Of a stretch of DNA of 64,000 nucleotides, positions 37,189-45,805 are shown in pieces. The position numbers were made by a program, and so were the translations under genes. Every line of letters starts with the position of its first letter. Positions within the stretch are counted from its first letter, which is position 1. The DNA is from Sphingomonas_E sp042693015 (lineage in GTDB: Bacteria > Pseudomonadota > Alphaproteobacteria > Sphingomonadales > Sphingomonadaceae), in assembly GCF_042693015.1 (NCBI RefSeq), contig NZ_CP170544.1, forward strand, positions 2,108,001 to 2,172,000, in the 5' to 3' direction. The notes below the pieces were generated by a model, which did not search any database, was not told where the DNA came from, and saw only the letters and a program-made list of their open reading frames with translations.

Positions 37189-39392
37189 CCACCGACCTTA
37201 AGCGGCAGGCCGCGCAGGCGCTGGCCGGTGGCGGCGAAGATGGCGTTGGCGATGGCGGGCGCGACGGGCGGCACCGCGATCTCGCCGACGCCGCCGGGCG
37301 CTTCCTTGCTGGGGATCAGTTCGATGCGAATGTCGGGCGTTGTCGCCAGGGTCGGCAGGTTGAGCGCGTCGAAATTATGCGCGTCCGCCATGCCGCGGGT
37401 GAAGCCGGTGGTCGCGCCCAGTGCCGCGGCGATGCCCCAGATGATGCCGCCTTCGATCTGCTGGAGGACGATATCGGGGTGAACGATCCGCCCGCAATCG
37501 ACCGCGGCGAACACGCGGTCGACGCGGATCTGCTGGGAGGCATCGATCTGCGCCTCAACCAGCAAGGCGACATGGCTGCCGAAGCTGGAATGCGCGGCCA
37601 GCCCCTGATTGCCGCCGGCGACGCCGCCGTCCCAACCGCCCATCGCCGTCACCGTCGTCAGGCAATGCGCCAGGCGGGTATTGCTACCGAGCATCTGCAT
37701 GCGGAAGGACAAGGGCTCGATGCCTGCGGTGCGGGCGAGTTCGTCGACGAAGCTTTCGGTGAAGAAAGCGGTGTAGCTGTGCGCCACCGATCGCCAGATG
37801 CCGGTGGGAATGCCGATGTCGGCGGGGAGATGATCGATTGCGACGGCGGGGATGGCATAAGGTGGATTGGCGCCTTCGATCGCCGCCGCCTCCGCCTTGG
37901 TTTCGTCCGCGCCGCCCATCAGCCGCGCACCCATCGACGCCATCGCCGCAGGCGCCGCGATCCGCGCCTGCCAGCCAAGCAGTTCGCCGCGCGCGCCCAG
38001 CGCCGCGGACATGCGCGCACGCGCCGGCGGGCGAGGCCGATCCTGCTGGATATCGTCACGGCGGGACCAGGTGAGCTGGACGGGACGCTTGACCTCCCGC
38101 GCGATGATCGCAGCCTGGACGGCGGCGTCATTCTCTATCTTGCGGCCGAAACCGCCGCCGACGAGCATCGGGTAGATCGTCACCTGCCCCTCACTTATGC
38201 CCATCGCGCGTGCGACGGCACTGCGCGCGAGGCCGGGCGCCTGGGTGGGCATCCACACTTCCAGCCTGTCCCCGGTGATCCGCGCGGTCGCGACCAAAGG
38301 CTCGATCGCGGCATGGAGCGCGAGCGGCACGGCATAATCGACCTTGAGGCTTTTCTTGCCTTCGAAGGCGGCGTCGACATCGCCGATCTCGACGAAGCGG
38401 GTGGCATCATCGCCATCGAGCGCGGCTTTCAACGCGGCGTCGATCGAGGCGCTGTCGGGAAAGGGACCATTGGTGCGGAAGCGCGGTCGCATCGCATCGA
38501 GCGCGCGTTCCGCCGCCCAGCCATTGACCGCAACCGCCGCCACCCAACCGGGATTTTCGACGACGGCGAGGACGCCCGCGACCTTTTCGGCTGCGGCCTT
38601 GTCGACGCCGACCAACTGCGTGTCGCCATGCGGGCCATGGCGGACGGCGGCGTGAACCATGTCGGGCAGGCGCACGTCGGCGGCATACATGGCCGAGCCA
38701 TCGACCTTGGCCGGCAGATCGATGCGCGGCACCGACTTGCCCGAAAGGCCACCGGCACCGACCGCGCGCAGCGTGACGCCACTGGGCGCATCAAGCTTCG
38801 CGGCCTCCGCCGCCAGTTCGCCGAAGCGGAGGCGATCGTCGCCACGGGTGACGAAGCCGGCGGCGGTGTCGCACGCCGTCCAGTCCGCGCCCCAGCGTTC
38901 GCCGGCAGCGGAGCAGAGCAACGCGCGGGCGATGGCGCCGGCTTCGCGGAAGCGCTGTTCGAAGCCGCGGATCGAGCTGGACCCGCCTGTCACCATCAAG
39001 GCCGATCGGATGGCGAACTGACGCGCGGCCCAGCCGCCGACGCCCTTCAGCAGATCGGGCATCATTCCTTCCGCCGCTTCGCCGATCAGGAAATCATTGG
39101 CGTAGAGCGGGCTGATCGGCGCGGGCTCGACCCCGATGGTGCGCCAGTCGGCGCCAAGCTCGTCGGCGAGCGCCTGGGGCAGCGATGTCCACACCCCCTG
39201 CCCCATTTCCGCCTGCGGCACGACGACGGTGACATGGCCGTCCTCGGCGATCTTGAGGAAGGCGTTGAAGATCGTCTCGCCCGGATTGGCGACGAGATTG
39301 GGGCGGTAGCTGCGCGGCCAAAGCCCCCAGGCAAGCAACAGGCCGACGCCGGCACCGCCGCCGACGAGAAGGGTGCGGCGGTTGAGGTTCAT
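37185..39392 (-). CDS. Molybdopterin-binding oxidoreductase large subunit (isoquinoline 1-oxidoreductase beta-like)
   Basis: The 735-residue protein belongs to the xanthine dehydrogenase family, molybdenum-binding subunit, IorB/aldehyde dehydrogenase type. It has a twin-arginine signal NRRTLLVGGGAGVG near residue 4, so it is exported folded. EMGQGVWTSLPQALADELGA, LVGGGFGRKIENDAAVQAA and IPTGIWRSVAHSY are cofactor and substrate loops, and the C-terminal KEAPGGVGEIAVPP carries the catalytic Glu. These enzymes hydroxylate N-heterocycles or aldehydes and normally work with a small 2Fe-2S subunit, which is not encoded next to it. The start at ATG 39392 is preferred over an earlier in-frame start lacking the Tat context. 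Confidence 0.88.
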   Translation of the reverse strand: MNLNRRTLLVGGGAGVGLLLAWGLWPRSYRPNLVANPGETIFNAFLKIAEDGHVTVVVPQAEMGQGVWTSLPQALADELGADWRTIGVEPAPISPLYANDFLIGEAAEGMMPDLLKGVGGWAARQFAIRSALMVTGGSSSIRGFEQRFREAGAIARALLCSAAGERWGADWTACDTAAGFVTRGDDRLRFGELAAEAAKLDAPSGVTLRAVGAGGLSGKSVPRIDLPAKVDGSAMYAADVRLPDMVHAAVRHGPHGDTQLVGVDKAAAEKVAGVLAVVENPGWVAAVAVNGWAAERALDAMRPRFRTNGPFPDSASIDAALKAALDGDDATRFVEIGDVDAAFEGKKSLKVDYAVPLALHAAIEPLVATARITGDRLEVWMPTQAPGLARSAVARAMGISEGQVTIYPMLVGGGFGRKIENDAAVQAAIIAREVKRPVQLTWSRRDDIQQDRPRPPARARMSAALGARGELLGWQARIAAPAAMASMGARLMGGADETKAEAAAIEGANPPYAIPAVAIDHLPADIGIPTGIWRSVAHSYTAFFTESFVDELARTAGIEPLSFRMQMLGSNTRLAHCLTTVTAMGGWDGGVAGGNQGLAAHSSFGSHVALLVEAQIDASQQIRVDRVFAAVDCGRIVHPDIVLQQIEGGIIWGIAAALGATTGFTRGMADAHNFDALNLPTLATTPDIRIELIPSKEAPGGVGEIAVPPVAPAIANAIFAATGQRLRGLPLKVGG

Positions 39393-39463
39393 AAGCGGGT
39401 AGCGTGTCCGGTCATTGCGATGGTGAATAGGGAGGGGAGCATGGGAACGCCAGCCCAACTACC

Positions 39464-39553
39464 CGTCATGCTGAACTTGTTTCAGCATCCACCGCGCCAC
39501 AAGAACCGCATCGCCCGTGGAGAGATGGACCCTGAAACAAGTTCAGGGTGACG
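39464..39553. repeat. REP-like element, CTGAACTTGTTTCAG family
   Basis: The left arm begins CGTCATGCTGAACTTGTTTC and the right arm ends CTGAAACAAGTTCAGGGTGA. It is the same family as 29137-29225 and lies between the acyl-CoA synthetase stop and the molybdopterin enzyme start. Confidence 0.8.
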
Positions 39554-39584
39554 GTGGAGGTCATGGTTCGCGTCCTGCCCGACC

Positions 39585-41282
39585 TCAAGCCGCCTGCGTT
39601 TCCCCTGCCACCTGCGCGCGGAAGCCCTTGCGGAGCGAGACCTTGTCGATTTTGCCGGTGCCCAGGCGCGGCAGCGGATCGGCGTTGAACCATAACCGGG
39701 CGGGCAGCTTGAAACGGGCGAGCCGCGCGGCAAGGAAATCGGTGAGCGCAGTGCCATCGACCGCGCCCCCTTCGCGCAGGTGGACGACCGCGCCGACGAC
39801 TTCGCCCAGCCGCTCGTCCGGCAGGCCGAACACGCTGGCTTCCGCCACGTCGGGGTGGGCGTAGAGCGCGGCTTCCACCTCGATGCAGGAGATATTCTCG
39901 CCGCCGCGGATGATGATGTCCTTGGCGCGATCGACGATGAAGAGATAGCCGTCCTCGTCCAGATAGCCGAGATCGCCGGTCAGGAAATGGCCGTCGGCGG
40001 TGAAGGCGGCGGCGGTCGCTTCCGGGTTGCGCCAATAGCCGCGGATGTTGGCGGCGCTGGCGATGCCGATATTGCCGATTTCCCCCTGCGGCAGCAGGGC
40101 GCCGTCATCGTCATAGATCGCGACGTCGACGAACGGCTTCTGCGCCGGGCCGGTCGAGGCGGGCTTGGCGAGATAATTTTCGCGGCAGTTGGTGCAGCCG
40201 ACCGCATTGGTTTCGGTGAGGCCATAGCCCAACATCGGATGGCCGCCGGCGAAGGTGGAATGCAGGCGCGCGACATGCGCGGCCGGGCGCGGCGCGCCGC
40301 CCGCGGCGATATCGAGCAGGCTCGACAGATCGAACCTGTCGCGATCGGGATGCTGCATCAGTTCGAGGCTCATCGTCGGCACGCCGACGAAATAGGTGAC
40401 GCGCTCCGCCTCGATCAGCCGCATCGCTTCCGCCACATCCCATTTCGGCATCAGCACCAGTTTGCGGGCGATGACCATGCTGGCGATGAACACCGGGATC
40501 TCGCCGGTGACATGGAATAGCGGCACGGTGACGAGCGCGGATGGCGGGAAAGCGAGATTCTTGCGATCGCCGCCATGGAAGGCGCCGAGCAGCATCGCGG
40601 TGAGCGCGACGAAGCAATAGGTGGCGGTGACGACCGCGTGATGGGTGGAAACCGCGCCCTTGCAATTACCGGTCGAGCCCGAGGTGAAGAGGAGCGTCGC
40701 ATCATCTTCGGGCAGCACTTCGGGCAGTTCGCCTTCCACCACGCCGTCAATCAGCGGGGCCAGCGCCTCGGCGATCGGGCGTTCGATCGCCAATGCGGCG
40801 ACCGGGCCGGCAAAGCCGGTCTCGGCGATGCGGCGGGCGCGCTGAACGTCAGCGATCACCAACGCCGGTTCGGCAAGGTTCAAGCCGTAAGCCAGCTCGT
40901 CCGGCGTCCACCAGCCATTGATGAGGGTGGCGATGCCGCCCGCCTTCACCACCGCGATATAAGCGATCATCCAGGTCGGCGCGTTGCGCATGGCGATGGC
41001 GACGCGATCGCCCTTGCGGATGCCATGGCCACCCGCCAGCGCCCGCGCCAGCCGATCCGACCAGTCTTCCAGATCCGTATAGGTCAACCGCTCGTCGCCG
41101 GCGACGACCGCGATCGCATCGCCATACTCGGTGGCGCAGTGGCGGAACAGTCCGCCCAGCGTGCCCGGCAGCTTCGCGGCGACCGCGCGACCTTGTGCGT
41201 CGGCCGTCACCTCGATCAGGCCATCCGGCCCGGTGATGACGTCCATGACCGCCTTCATGCGGTTGTCCTGCTCACTGGGCAT
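39585..41282 (-). CDS. AMP-dependent acyl-CoA synthetase/ligase
   Basis: The 565-residue adenylating enzyme activates a carboxylic acid with ATP and transfers it to CoA. TLLFTSGSTGNCKGAVSTHH near residue 197 is the P-loop (A3), GYGLTETNA near 349 the A5 motif, TGDLGYLDEDGYLFIVDRAK near 437 is A7-A8, and PRLGTGKIDK at the C terminus holds the catalytic Lys. The sequence is of the medium/long-chain FadD-like class; the actual acid is unknown. It starts at ATG 41282, with one alternative ATG at residue 9. It diverges from lgt and is isolated from other fatty acid genes. Confidence 0.88.
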   Translation of the reverse strand: MPSEQDNRMKAVMDVITGPDGLIEVTADAQGRAVAAKLPGTLGGLFRHCATEYGDAIAVVAGDERLTYTDLEDWSDRLARALAGGHGIRKGDRVAIAMRNAPTWMIAYIAVVKAGGIATLINGWWTPDELAYGLNLAEPALVIADVQRARRIAETGFAGPVAALAIERPIAEALAPLIDGVVEGELPEVLPEDDATLLFTSGSTGNCKGAVSTHHAVVTATYCFVALTAMLLGAFHGGDRKNLAFPPSALVTVPLFHVTGEIPVFIASMVIARKLVLMPKWDVAEAMRLIEAERVTYFVGVPTMSLELMQHPDRDRFDLSSLLDIAAGGAPRPAAHVARLHSTFAGGHPMLGYGLTETNAVGCTNCRENYLAKPASTGPAQKPFVDVAIYDDDGALLPQGEIGNIGIASAANIRGYWRNPEATAAAFTADGHFLTGDLGYLDEDGYLFIVDRAKDIIIRGGENISCIEVEAALYAHPDVAEASVFGLPDERLGEVVGAVVHLREGGAVDGTALTDFLAARLARFKLPARLWFNADPLPRLGTGKIDKVSLRKGFRAQVAGETQAA

Positions 41283-41355
41283 CGACCGCTCTCTCCAGTG
41301 CTTTGCGTTATCTTGTTACCCCCTTTATGAGGGCCAAAATCCTCGGGGAAAAGCC

Positions 41356-42222
41356 TTGATCCTGACCTTTCTCGCTGACGCTACGGCAGCCTTGCGGTTC
41401 GAAAGCCTCGGCCTGTCGCCTGTCGCGCTCGACCTCGGCTTCTTCCAGCTCCGCTGGTATTCGCTGGCCTATATCGCCGGCATCCTGATCGGCTGGTGGT
41501 ATCTCTTAAAGCTGCTCGCCCAGCCCGGCGCACCGATGGCGCGGCGCCATGCCGACGATATGGTCTTCTACGCGACGCTCGGCATTCTGCTCGGCGGCAG
41601 GCTCGCTTACGTCACCTTCTACCAGCCGGACATCTGGCAGAACCCGGTCGACGTGCTGAAGCTGTGGGAAGGCGGCATGTCCTTCCATGGCGGGGTGATC
41701 GGCGTTTCGCTGGGGATCATTTACCTCGCGTGGAAGAACAAGCTGCAATGGCTGCGCATCCACGATTATGTCGCCTGCTGTGTGCCGTTCGGCCTGTTCT
41801 TCGGCCGGATCGCCAATTTCGTGAATGGCGAGCTGTGGGGCCGCGCGACCGACGTGCCATGGGGCATGATCTTCCCGCGCGGCGGCGATGTGGTGCGCCA
41901 CCCGAGCCAGCTCTACGAGGCGGGGCTGGAAGGCGTGCTGCTGTTCGCCGTGCTGTGGTTCCTGTTCTGGAAGACCGACGCGCGCTACCAGCCGGGCAAG
42001 CTGGTCGGCACCTTCCTGCTCGGTTACGGCCTCAGCCGTTTCACGGTCGAATATTTCCGCGAGCCGGATTCGCAGTTGATGGAATTCGCCTACCGCACCC
42101 ATCTCAGCATGGGCCAGTGGCTGACCGTGCCGATGATCCTGGGCGGCCTCTATCTGATCGCGACCGCGAAGGGCCGCCGCCAGCGGGTGGAGCCGATCGC
42201 GGGCGACCAGAGCGTCGCATAA
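41356..42222 (+). CDS. lgt: Prolipoprotein diacylglyceryl transferase
   Basis: Lgt attaches diacylglycerol from phosphatidylglycerol to the lipobox cysteine of prolipoproteins in the inner membrane. The 288-residue polytopic protein has the HGG motif in MSFHGGVIGVSLG near residue 108 and the signature GRIANFVNGELWGR near 152, both required in the family. The start is TTG 41356, with GGGGAA seven bases upstream; an upstream in-frame ATG would add 75 residues antisense to the synthetase gene and is rejected. The lipoproteins at 9253 and 21648 would be substrates. Confidence 0.93.
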   Translation: MILTFLADATAALRFESLGLSPVALDLGFFQLRWYSLAYIAGILIGWWYLLKLLAQPGAPMARRHADDMVFYATLGILLGGRLAYVTFYQPDIWQNPVDVLKLWEGGMSFHGGVIGVSLGIIYLAWKNKLQWLRIHDYVACCVPFGLFFGRIANFVNGELWGRATDVPWGMIFPRGGDVVRHPSQLYEAGLEGVLLFAVLWFLFWKTDARYQPGKLVGTFLLGYGLSRFTVEYFREPDSQLMEFAYRTHLSMGQWLTVPMILGGLYLIATAKGRRQRVEPIAGDQSVA

Positions 42223-42321
42223 CGGGACAGCCCCAAAGAGTCCCCGGCCGGAAACGGAATCGTCACGCATCGGTAACAGCGCACTGAAAGGTGAAGCCCC
42301 CTCAACCAGGGGAGTCCTTTC

Positions 42322-43806
42322 ATGCGCAAATACCTAGCCGCGGCGCTTGCCGCGACCTGCCTCGCCGCACCGGCCCATGCCGTCCAGTTCGTCGGCGCGC
42401 TGACCGTTGCCAACGACCATATCTCGTCGACCGACGACCAGCGCTTCGGCGGCTTCGGGTCCGACCTCGTCTACAACGCCAAGGACGGTCTCTATTACGG
42501 GATGACGGATCGCGGCCCCGGCGGCGGCCTGCTGAGCTATGCGCCGCGGCTGCAGGTCTTTTCGCTCGACATCACCGCAACGGGCGCGGCTTCCAATTTC
42601 CAGCTGGTCGATACGCGCAAGTTCACGCTGGCGGACGGCGTCACCACCTTCAACGGCCAGAATCCCGGCCTGCTGACCGGCGACAAGAGCAATCTGGGCG
42701 TGTCGTTCGACCCCGAGGGGCTGACGATCATGCCGAACGGCAACTTCCTGGTCGCCGACGAATATGGCCCGTCCGTCTATGAATTCTCGTCGGCCGGATC
42801 GCTGCTCCGCAAGTTCGAGACGCCCGCCAACCTGATCCCCAAGCAGGCCGACGGCACCCCCAATTATGTCGACGGCCGCCCGACCATCGTCGATGGCCGC
42901 CAGGACAATCGCGGCTTCGAGGGGCTGACGCTCTCCAACGACGGCACCAAGGCCTATGCGATCCTGCAGGACCCGCTGGTCGACGAAGGCCCCGTCAATG
43001 GCGGCGAGGCGCAGGGCCGGCGCGGACGCAACCTGCGCATCGTCGAGTTTGACGTGGCGACCGGCGAGGCGAGCGGCCAGTTCCTGTACCAGTTGGAGGA
43101 CCGTGCCGACATCAACAACCGCACGCCGGGCGGCGGCGATAATGATTTCTCGGCGACGCAGCAGGGCCGATCGATCGGCGTGTCTTCGATCACCCAGCTT
43201 CCCGACGGCCGCTTCGTCGTGATCGAGCGCGACAATCGCGGCTGGGGCGTGGACGACACGGTCAACACCCTGCCCGTCGGCTCCAAGCGCGCTTATGTGA
43301 TCGACCTTGCCGGCGCGACCGACGTCAGCGACATCTCGCTCGAAGGGCTCGCCACCCTGCCCGCCGGCGTGACGCCGGTTTCCAAGTCGCTGTTCATCGA
43401 CATCCAGGCACATCTGGCGGCGGCGGGCATTCCGATCGTCGAGAAGATGGAGGGCCTGACCTTCAGCGAATTGCTGGCCGACGGCGGCCGGACAGTGTTC
43501 GTCATCAGCGACAATGATTTTTCGGTGACGCAGCTCGAAGGCAGCGCGGTGCAATATGAATATTGCAGCGCCGGTCAGGGCACGCCGGGCGTGCTTCAGA
43601 CCCTCGGCACCGCCTGCGGCGCGGGAACATCGCTGATTCCGACCTATATCTACAGCTTCAAGCTGTCGCAGGCAGAAGCGGGCGCGCTGGGCTTCTTCGT
43701 GCCCGAGCCGGCCACCTGGGCGCAGATGATTGCGGGCTTCGGCCTGGTCGGTGGATCATTGCGACGCAGGAACAAGCTTAACGTGACCAAGATGTCGCAC
43801 GCTTGA
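42322..43806 (+). CDS. Secreted phytase-like (esterase-like) protein with PEPxxWA-CTERM tail
   Basis: The 494-residue protein has a signal peptide (MRKYLAAALAATCLAAPAHA), a phytase-like domain of the esterase-like activity of phytase family (GGFGSDLVYNAKDGLYYGMT, FDPEGLTIMPNGNFLVADEY, NRGFEGLTLSNDGTKAYAIL), and a C-terminal VPEPATWAQMIAGFGLVGGS followed by LRRRNK, the sphingomonad PEP-CTERM sorting tail. The propeller family may hydrolyse phosphate esters, but activity is not proven. Two more cysteines lie before the tail. It sits between lgt and the MidA-like gene, which are usually adjacent in relatives, so it looks inserted. Confidence 0.88.
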   Translation: MRKYLAAALAATCLAAPAHAVQFVGALTVANDHISSTDDQRFGGFGSDLVYNAKDGLYYGMTDRGPGGGLLSYAPRLQVFSLDITATGAASNFQLVDTRKFTLADGVTTFNGQNPGLLTGDKSNLGVSFDPEGLTIMPNGNFLVADEYGPSVYEFSSAGSLLRKFETPANLIPKQADGTPNYVDGRPTIVDGRQDNRGFEGLTLSNDGTKAYAILQDPLVDEGPVNGGEAQGRRGRNLRIVEFDVATGEASGQFLYQLEDRADINNRTPGGGDNDFSATQQGRSIGVSSITQLPDGRFVVIERDNRGWGVDDTVNTLPVGSKRAYVIDLAGATDVSDISLEGLATLPAGVTPVSKSLFIDIQAHLAAAGIPIVEKMEGLTFSELLADGGRTVFVISDNDFSVTQLEGSAVQYEYCSAGQGTPGVLQTLGTACGAGTSLIPTYIYSFKLSQAEAGALGFFVPEPATWAQMIAGFGLVGGSLRRRNKLNVTKMSHA

Positions 43807-43839
43807 TCTTGCCTATTTGAACAAAAAGCGGGAGACGGG

Positions 43840-44898
43840 GTGGATATGATCGCCCCGTCTTCCTGCGAAGATCGCCTGAGCCGCCTTATAGAGGCGATGG
43901 GCCCTATTCCGATTTCGCAATTCATGGCCGAGGCGAACGCCGCCTATTACGCAGCGAAAGACCCGCTGGGCGCGACGGGAGACTTCATAACTGCCCCCGA
44001 GATCAGCCAGATGTTCGGCGAACTGATCGGCCTGTGGCTGGCCGATCTGTGGCAGCAAAGCGAGCGCGAGCCGGTCGCCTATGTCGAACTGGGGCCGGGA
44101 CGCGGCACCTTGGCCGAGGACGCGACCCGCGCGATGCGCGCCGTGGGCCTGACGCCGGCGATCCACTTCGTCGAGACGAGCCCCGCGCTGCGCGCCATCC
44201 AGGCGGAACGCTTCCCCAATGCGGCGTGGCATGACGATCTTTCGACCTTGCCGACCAACAAGCCGCTGCTGGTGGTCGCCAATGAGTTTTTTGACGCGCT
44301 GCCGATCCGCCAGTTGATCCGCGCGGTGAATGGCTGGCGCGAGCGGATGATCGCGTTCGGCCCCGACGGTTTCGCCCCCGTGGCGGGCGACGTGCCGGTG
44401 GACGCGCTGGTGCCGCCGCGGCTGCATGATGCACCACCGGGCAGCATCATCGAAAGCTCACCGGCTTCGGCGGCGATCGCGCGCGATCTCGCCGGGCGGA
44501 TCGCCGATCAGGGCGGCGCGGCGCTCATCGTCGATTATGGCTATGCCGGCTATGCGGCGGGGGACACGCTGCAGGCCGTCCACGCCCATGCCTATGCCGA
44601 TCCCTTCGCGCGGCCGGGCACGCGGGATCTGACCGCGCATGTCGACTTCACAGCGCTCGACCATGCGGCGCGGGCCGAAGGGCTGCATGTCCACGGCCCG
44701 GTGACGCAGGGCGAATGGCTAGAGCTGCTGGGCATCGGCGCGCGGGCGGCGGCGCTCACCCAGGGCGCGCCCGCACGGGCCGACGAGATCGAGGCGGCAC
44801 GGCGCCGGCTGACCCATGTCGAGGAGATGGGCGACCTGTTCAAGGTGATGGCCCTCACCGCCCCCGAATGGCCGGAGCCGGCGGGGTTCGACGGGTAA
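43840..44898 (+). CDS. MidA/NDUFAF7-like SAM-dependent arginine methyltransferase family protein
   Basis: The 352-residue protein belongs to the family of mitochondrial NDUFAF7, which symmetrically dimethylates an arginine of a complex I subunit. GDFITAPEISQMFGELIGLW near residue 47 is the family signature, YVELGPGRGTL the SAM-binding motif I, and VVANEFFDALPIRQL the motif with catalytic acidic residues. Bacterial members are of uncertain target. The start is GTG 43840 with GGGAG five bases before; ATG 43846 is an alternative. It precedes pgeF, an order conserved in alphaproteobacteria (lgt, this gene, pgeF). Confidence 0.9.
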   Translation: MDMIAPSSCEDRLSRLIEAMGPIPISQFMAEANAAYYAAKDPLGATGDFITAPEISQMFGELIGLWLADLWQQSEREPVAYVELGPGRGTLAEDATRAMRAVGLTPAIHFVETSPALRAIQAERFPNAAWHDDLSTLPTNKPLLVVANEFFDALPIRQLIRAVNGWRERMIAFGPDGFAPVAGDVPVDALVPPRLHDAPPGSIIESSPASAAIARDLAGRIADQGGAALIVDYGYAGYAAGDTLQAVHAHAYADPFARPGTRDLTAHVDFTALDHAARAEGLHVHGPVTQGEWLELLGIGARAAALTQGAPARADEIEAARRRLTHVEEMGDLFKVMALTAPEWPEPAGFDG

Positions 44899-44918
44899 GC
44901 AGCCACCCTCACCTCAAA

Positions 44919-44996
44919 CCGTTCGTCCCGAGCGCAGTCGAGGGACGTGCCGCAGGCGGTACGCCAACGTGTCTCGACTTCGCTCGACACGAACGG
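44919..44996. repeat. REP-like element, CCGTTCGT...ACGAACGG family with TCGAG cores
   Basis: CCGTTCGTCCCGAGCGCAGT and GACTTCGCTCGACACGAACG form inverted ends about 80 bases apart, with GTCGAG cores. A relative is at 51513. It lies between the MidA-like gene and pgeF. Confidence 0.75.
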
Positions 44997-45037
44997 ATGG
45001 CTGTTGGGAGATAGATGGGGTCGTGTAAGGAACCGGC

Positions 45038-45805
45038 ATGACCGACACGATCACACCGATCCGCTCCGCCGCTCTGGGCGATACCATCCACGGCTTTCTC
45101 GGGCGCCAGGGTGGCGTTTCGACCGGTATCCATGCCGGGCTGAATGTCGGATTGGGATCGGATGATGATCGCGAGGCGATCCGCGAGAATCGCCGGCGGG
45201 CGGTGACGGCAGTGGCACCGGGCGCGGCGCTCGTGACGCTGCATCAGGTCCATTCGCCCGATGCGGTGGCGGTGACGGCGCCTTTCCCCGATGATGCGCG
45301 GCCCCATGCCGACGCGCTCGTCACCGACCGGCCGCGGCTGCTGCTCGGCATTCTCACTGCCGATTGCGTGCCGGTGTTGTTTGCGGACAAAGCGGCCGGC
45401 GTCGTTGGCGCGGCCCATGCCGGGTGGAAGGGCGCAATCCACGGCGTCACCGACGCGACGATTGCGGCGATGGAGAAATTGGGGGCACAGCGCGAGCGGA
45501 TCACGGCTGCCATCGGACCGTGCATCGCCCGCGCCTCCTATGAGGTCGACGAGGGGTTCTTCCGGAGATTTGCCGAGGCGGCCCCGGAGAATGAGCGTTT
45601 CTTCACGGATGGCGTGCGCGCGGGGCATCATCAGTTCGACATCGAAGCCTATGTTACCGCGCGGATCGCGGCGGCGGGCGTCGCGCGGGTCGAGGCGCTG
45701 GGGCTCGACACCTATGCCAACGAGGACCGCTTCTACAGCTTCCGCCGTGCCACGCATCGCGGCGAGCCGGGCTATGGCCGGCAGATCTCGCTGATCGGTC
45801 TATAG
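45038..45805 (+). CDS. pgeF: YfiH-type multicopper/laccase-domain protein, purine nucleoside phosphorylase (PgeF)
   Basis: The 255-residue protein is of the YlmD/YfiH family, first called laccase domain and now seen as a zinc purine nucleoside phosphorylase and peptidoglycan editing factor. The zinc site is H72 in LHQVHS, C110 in LTADCVPVL and H127 in AAHAGWKGA, at the same spacing as in E. coli YfiH. The end TYANEDRFYSFRRATHRGEP is also typical. The start ATG 45038 follows a REP element. Its stop overlaps the end of the convergent ABC permease gene by six bases. Confidence 0.94.
   Translation: MTDTITPIRSAALGDTIHGFLGRQGGVSTGIHAGLNVGLGSDDDREAIRENRRRAVTAVAPGAALVTLHQVHSPDAVAVTAPFPDDARPHADALVTDRPRLLLGILTADCVPVLFADKAAGVVGAAHAGWKGAIHGVTDATIAAMEKLGAQRERITAAIGPCIARASYEVDEGFFRRFAEAAPENERFFTDGVRAGHHQFDIEAYVTARIAAAGVARVEALGLDTYANEDRFYSFRRATHRGEPGYGRQISLIGL

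Noticed and set aside
37377..39551. 724-codon plus-strand frame over the molybdopterin enzyme gene
   Set aside because: Composition is rich in Arg, Gly and Asp with no domain, while the minus-strand gene has clear family motifs.
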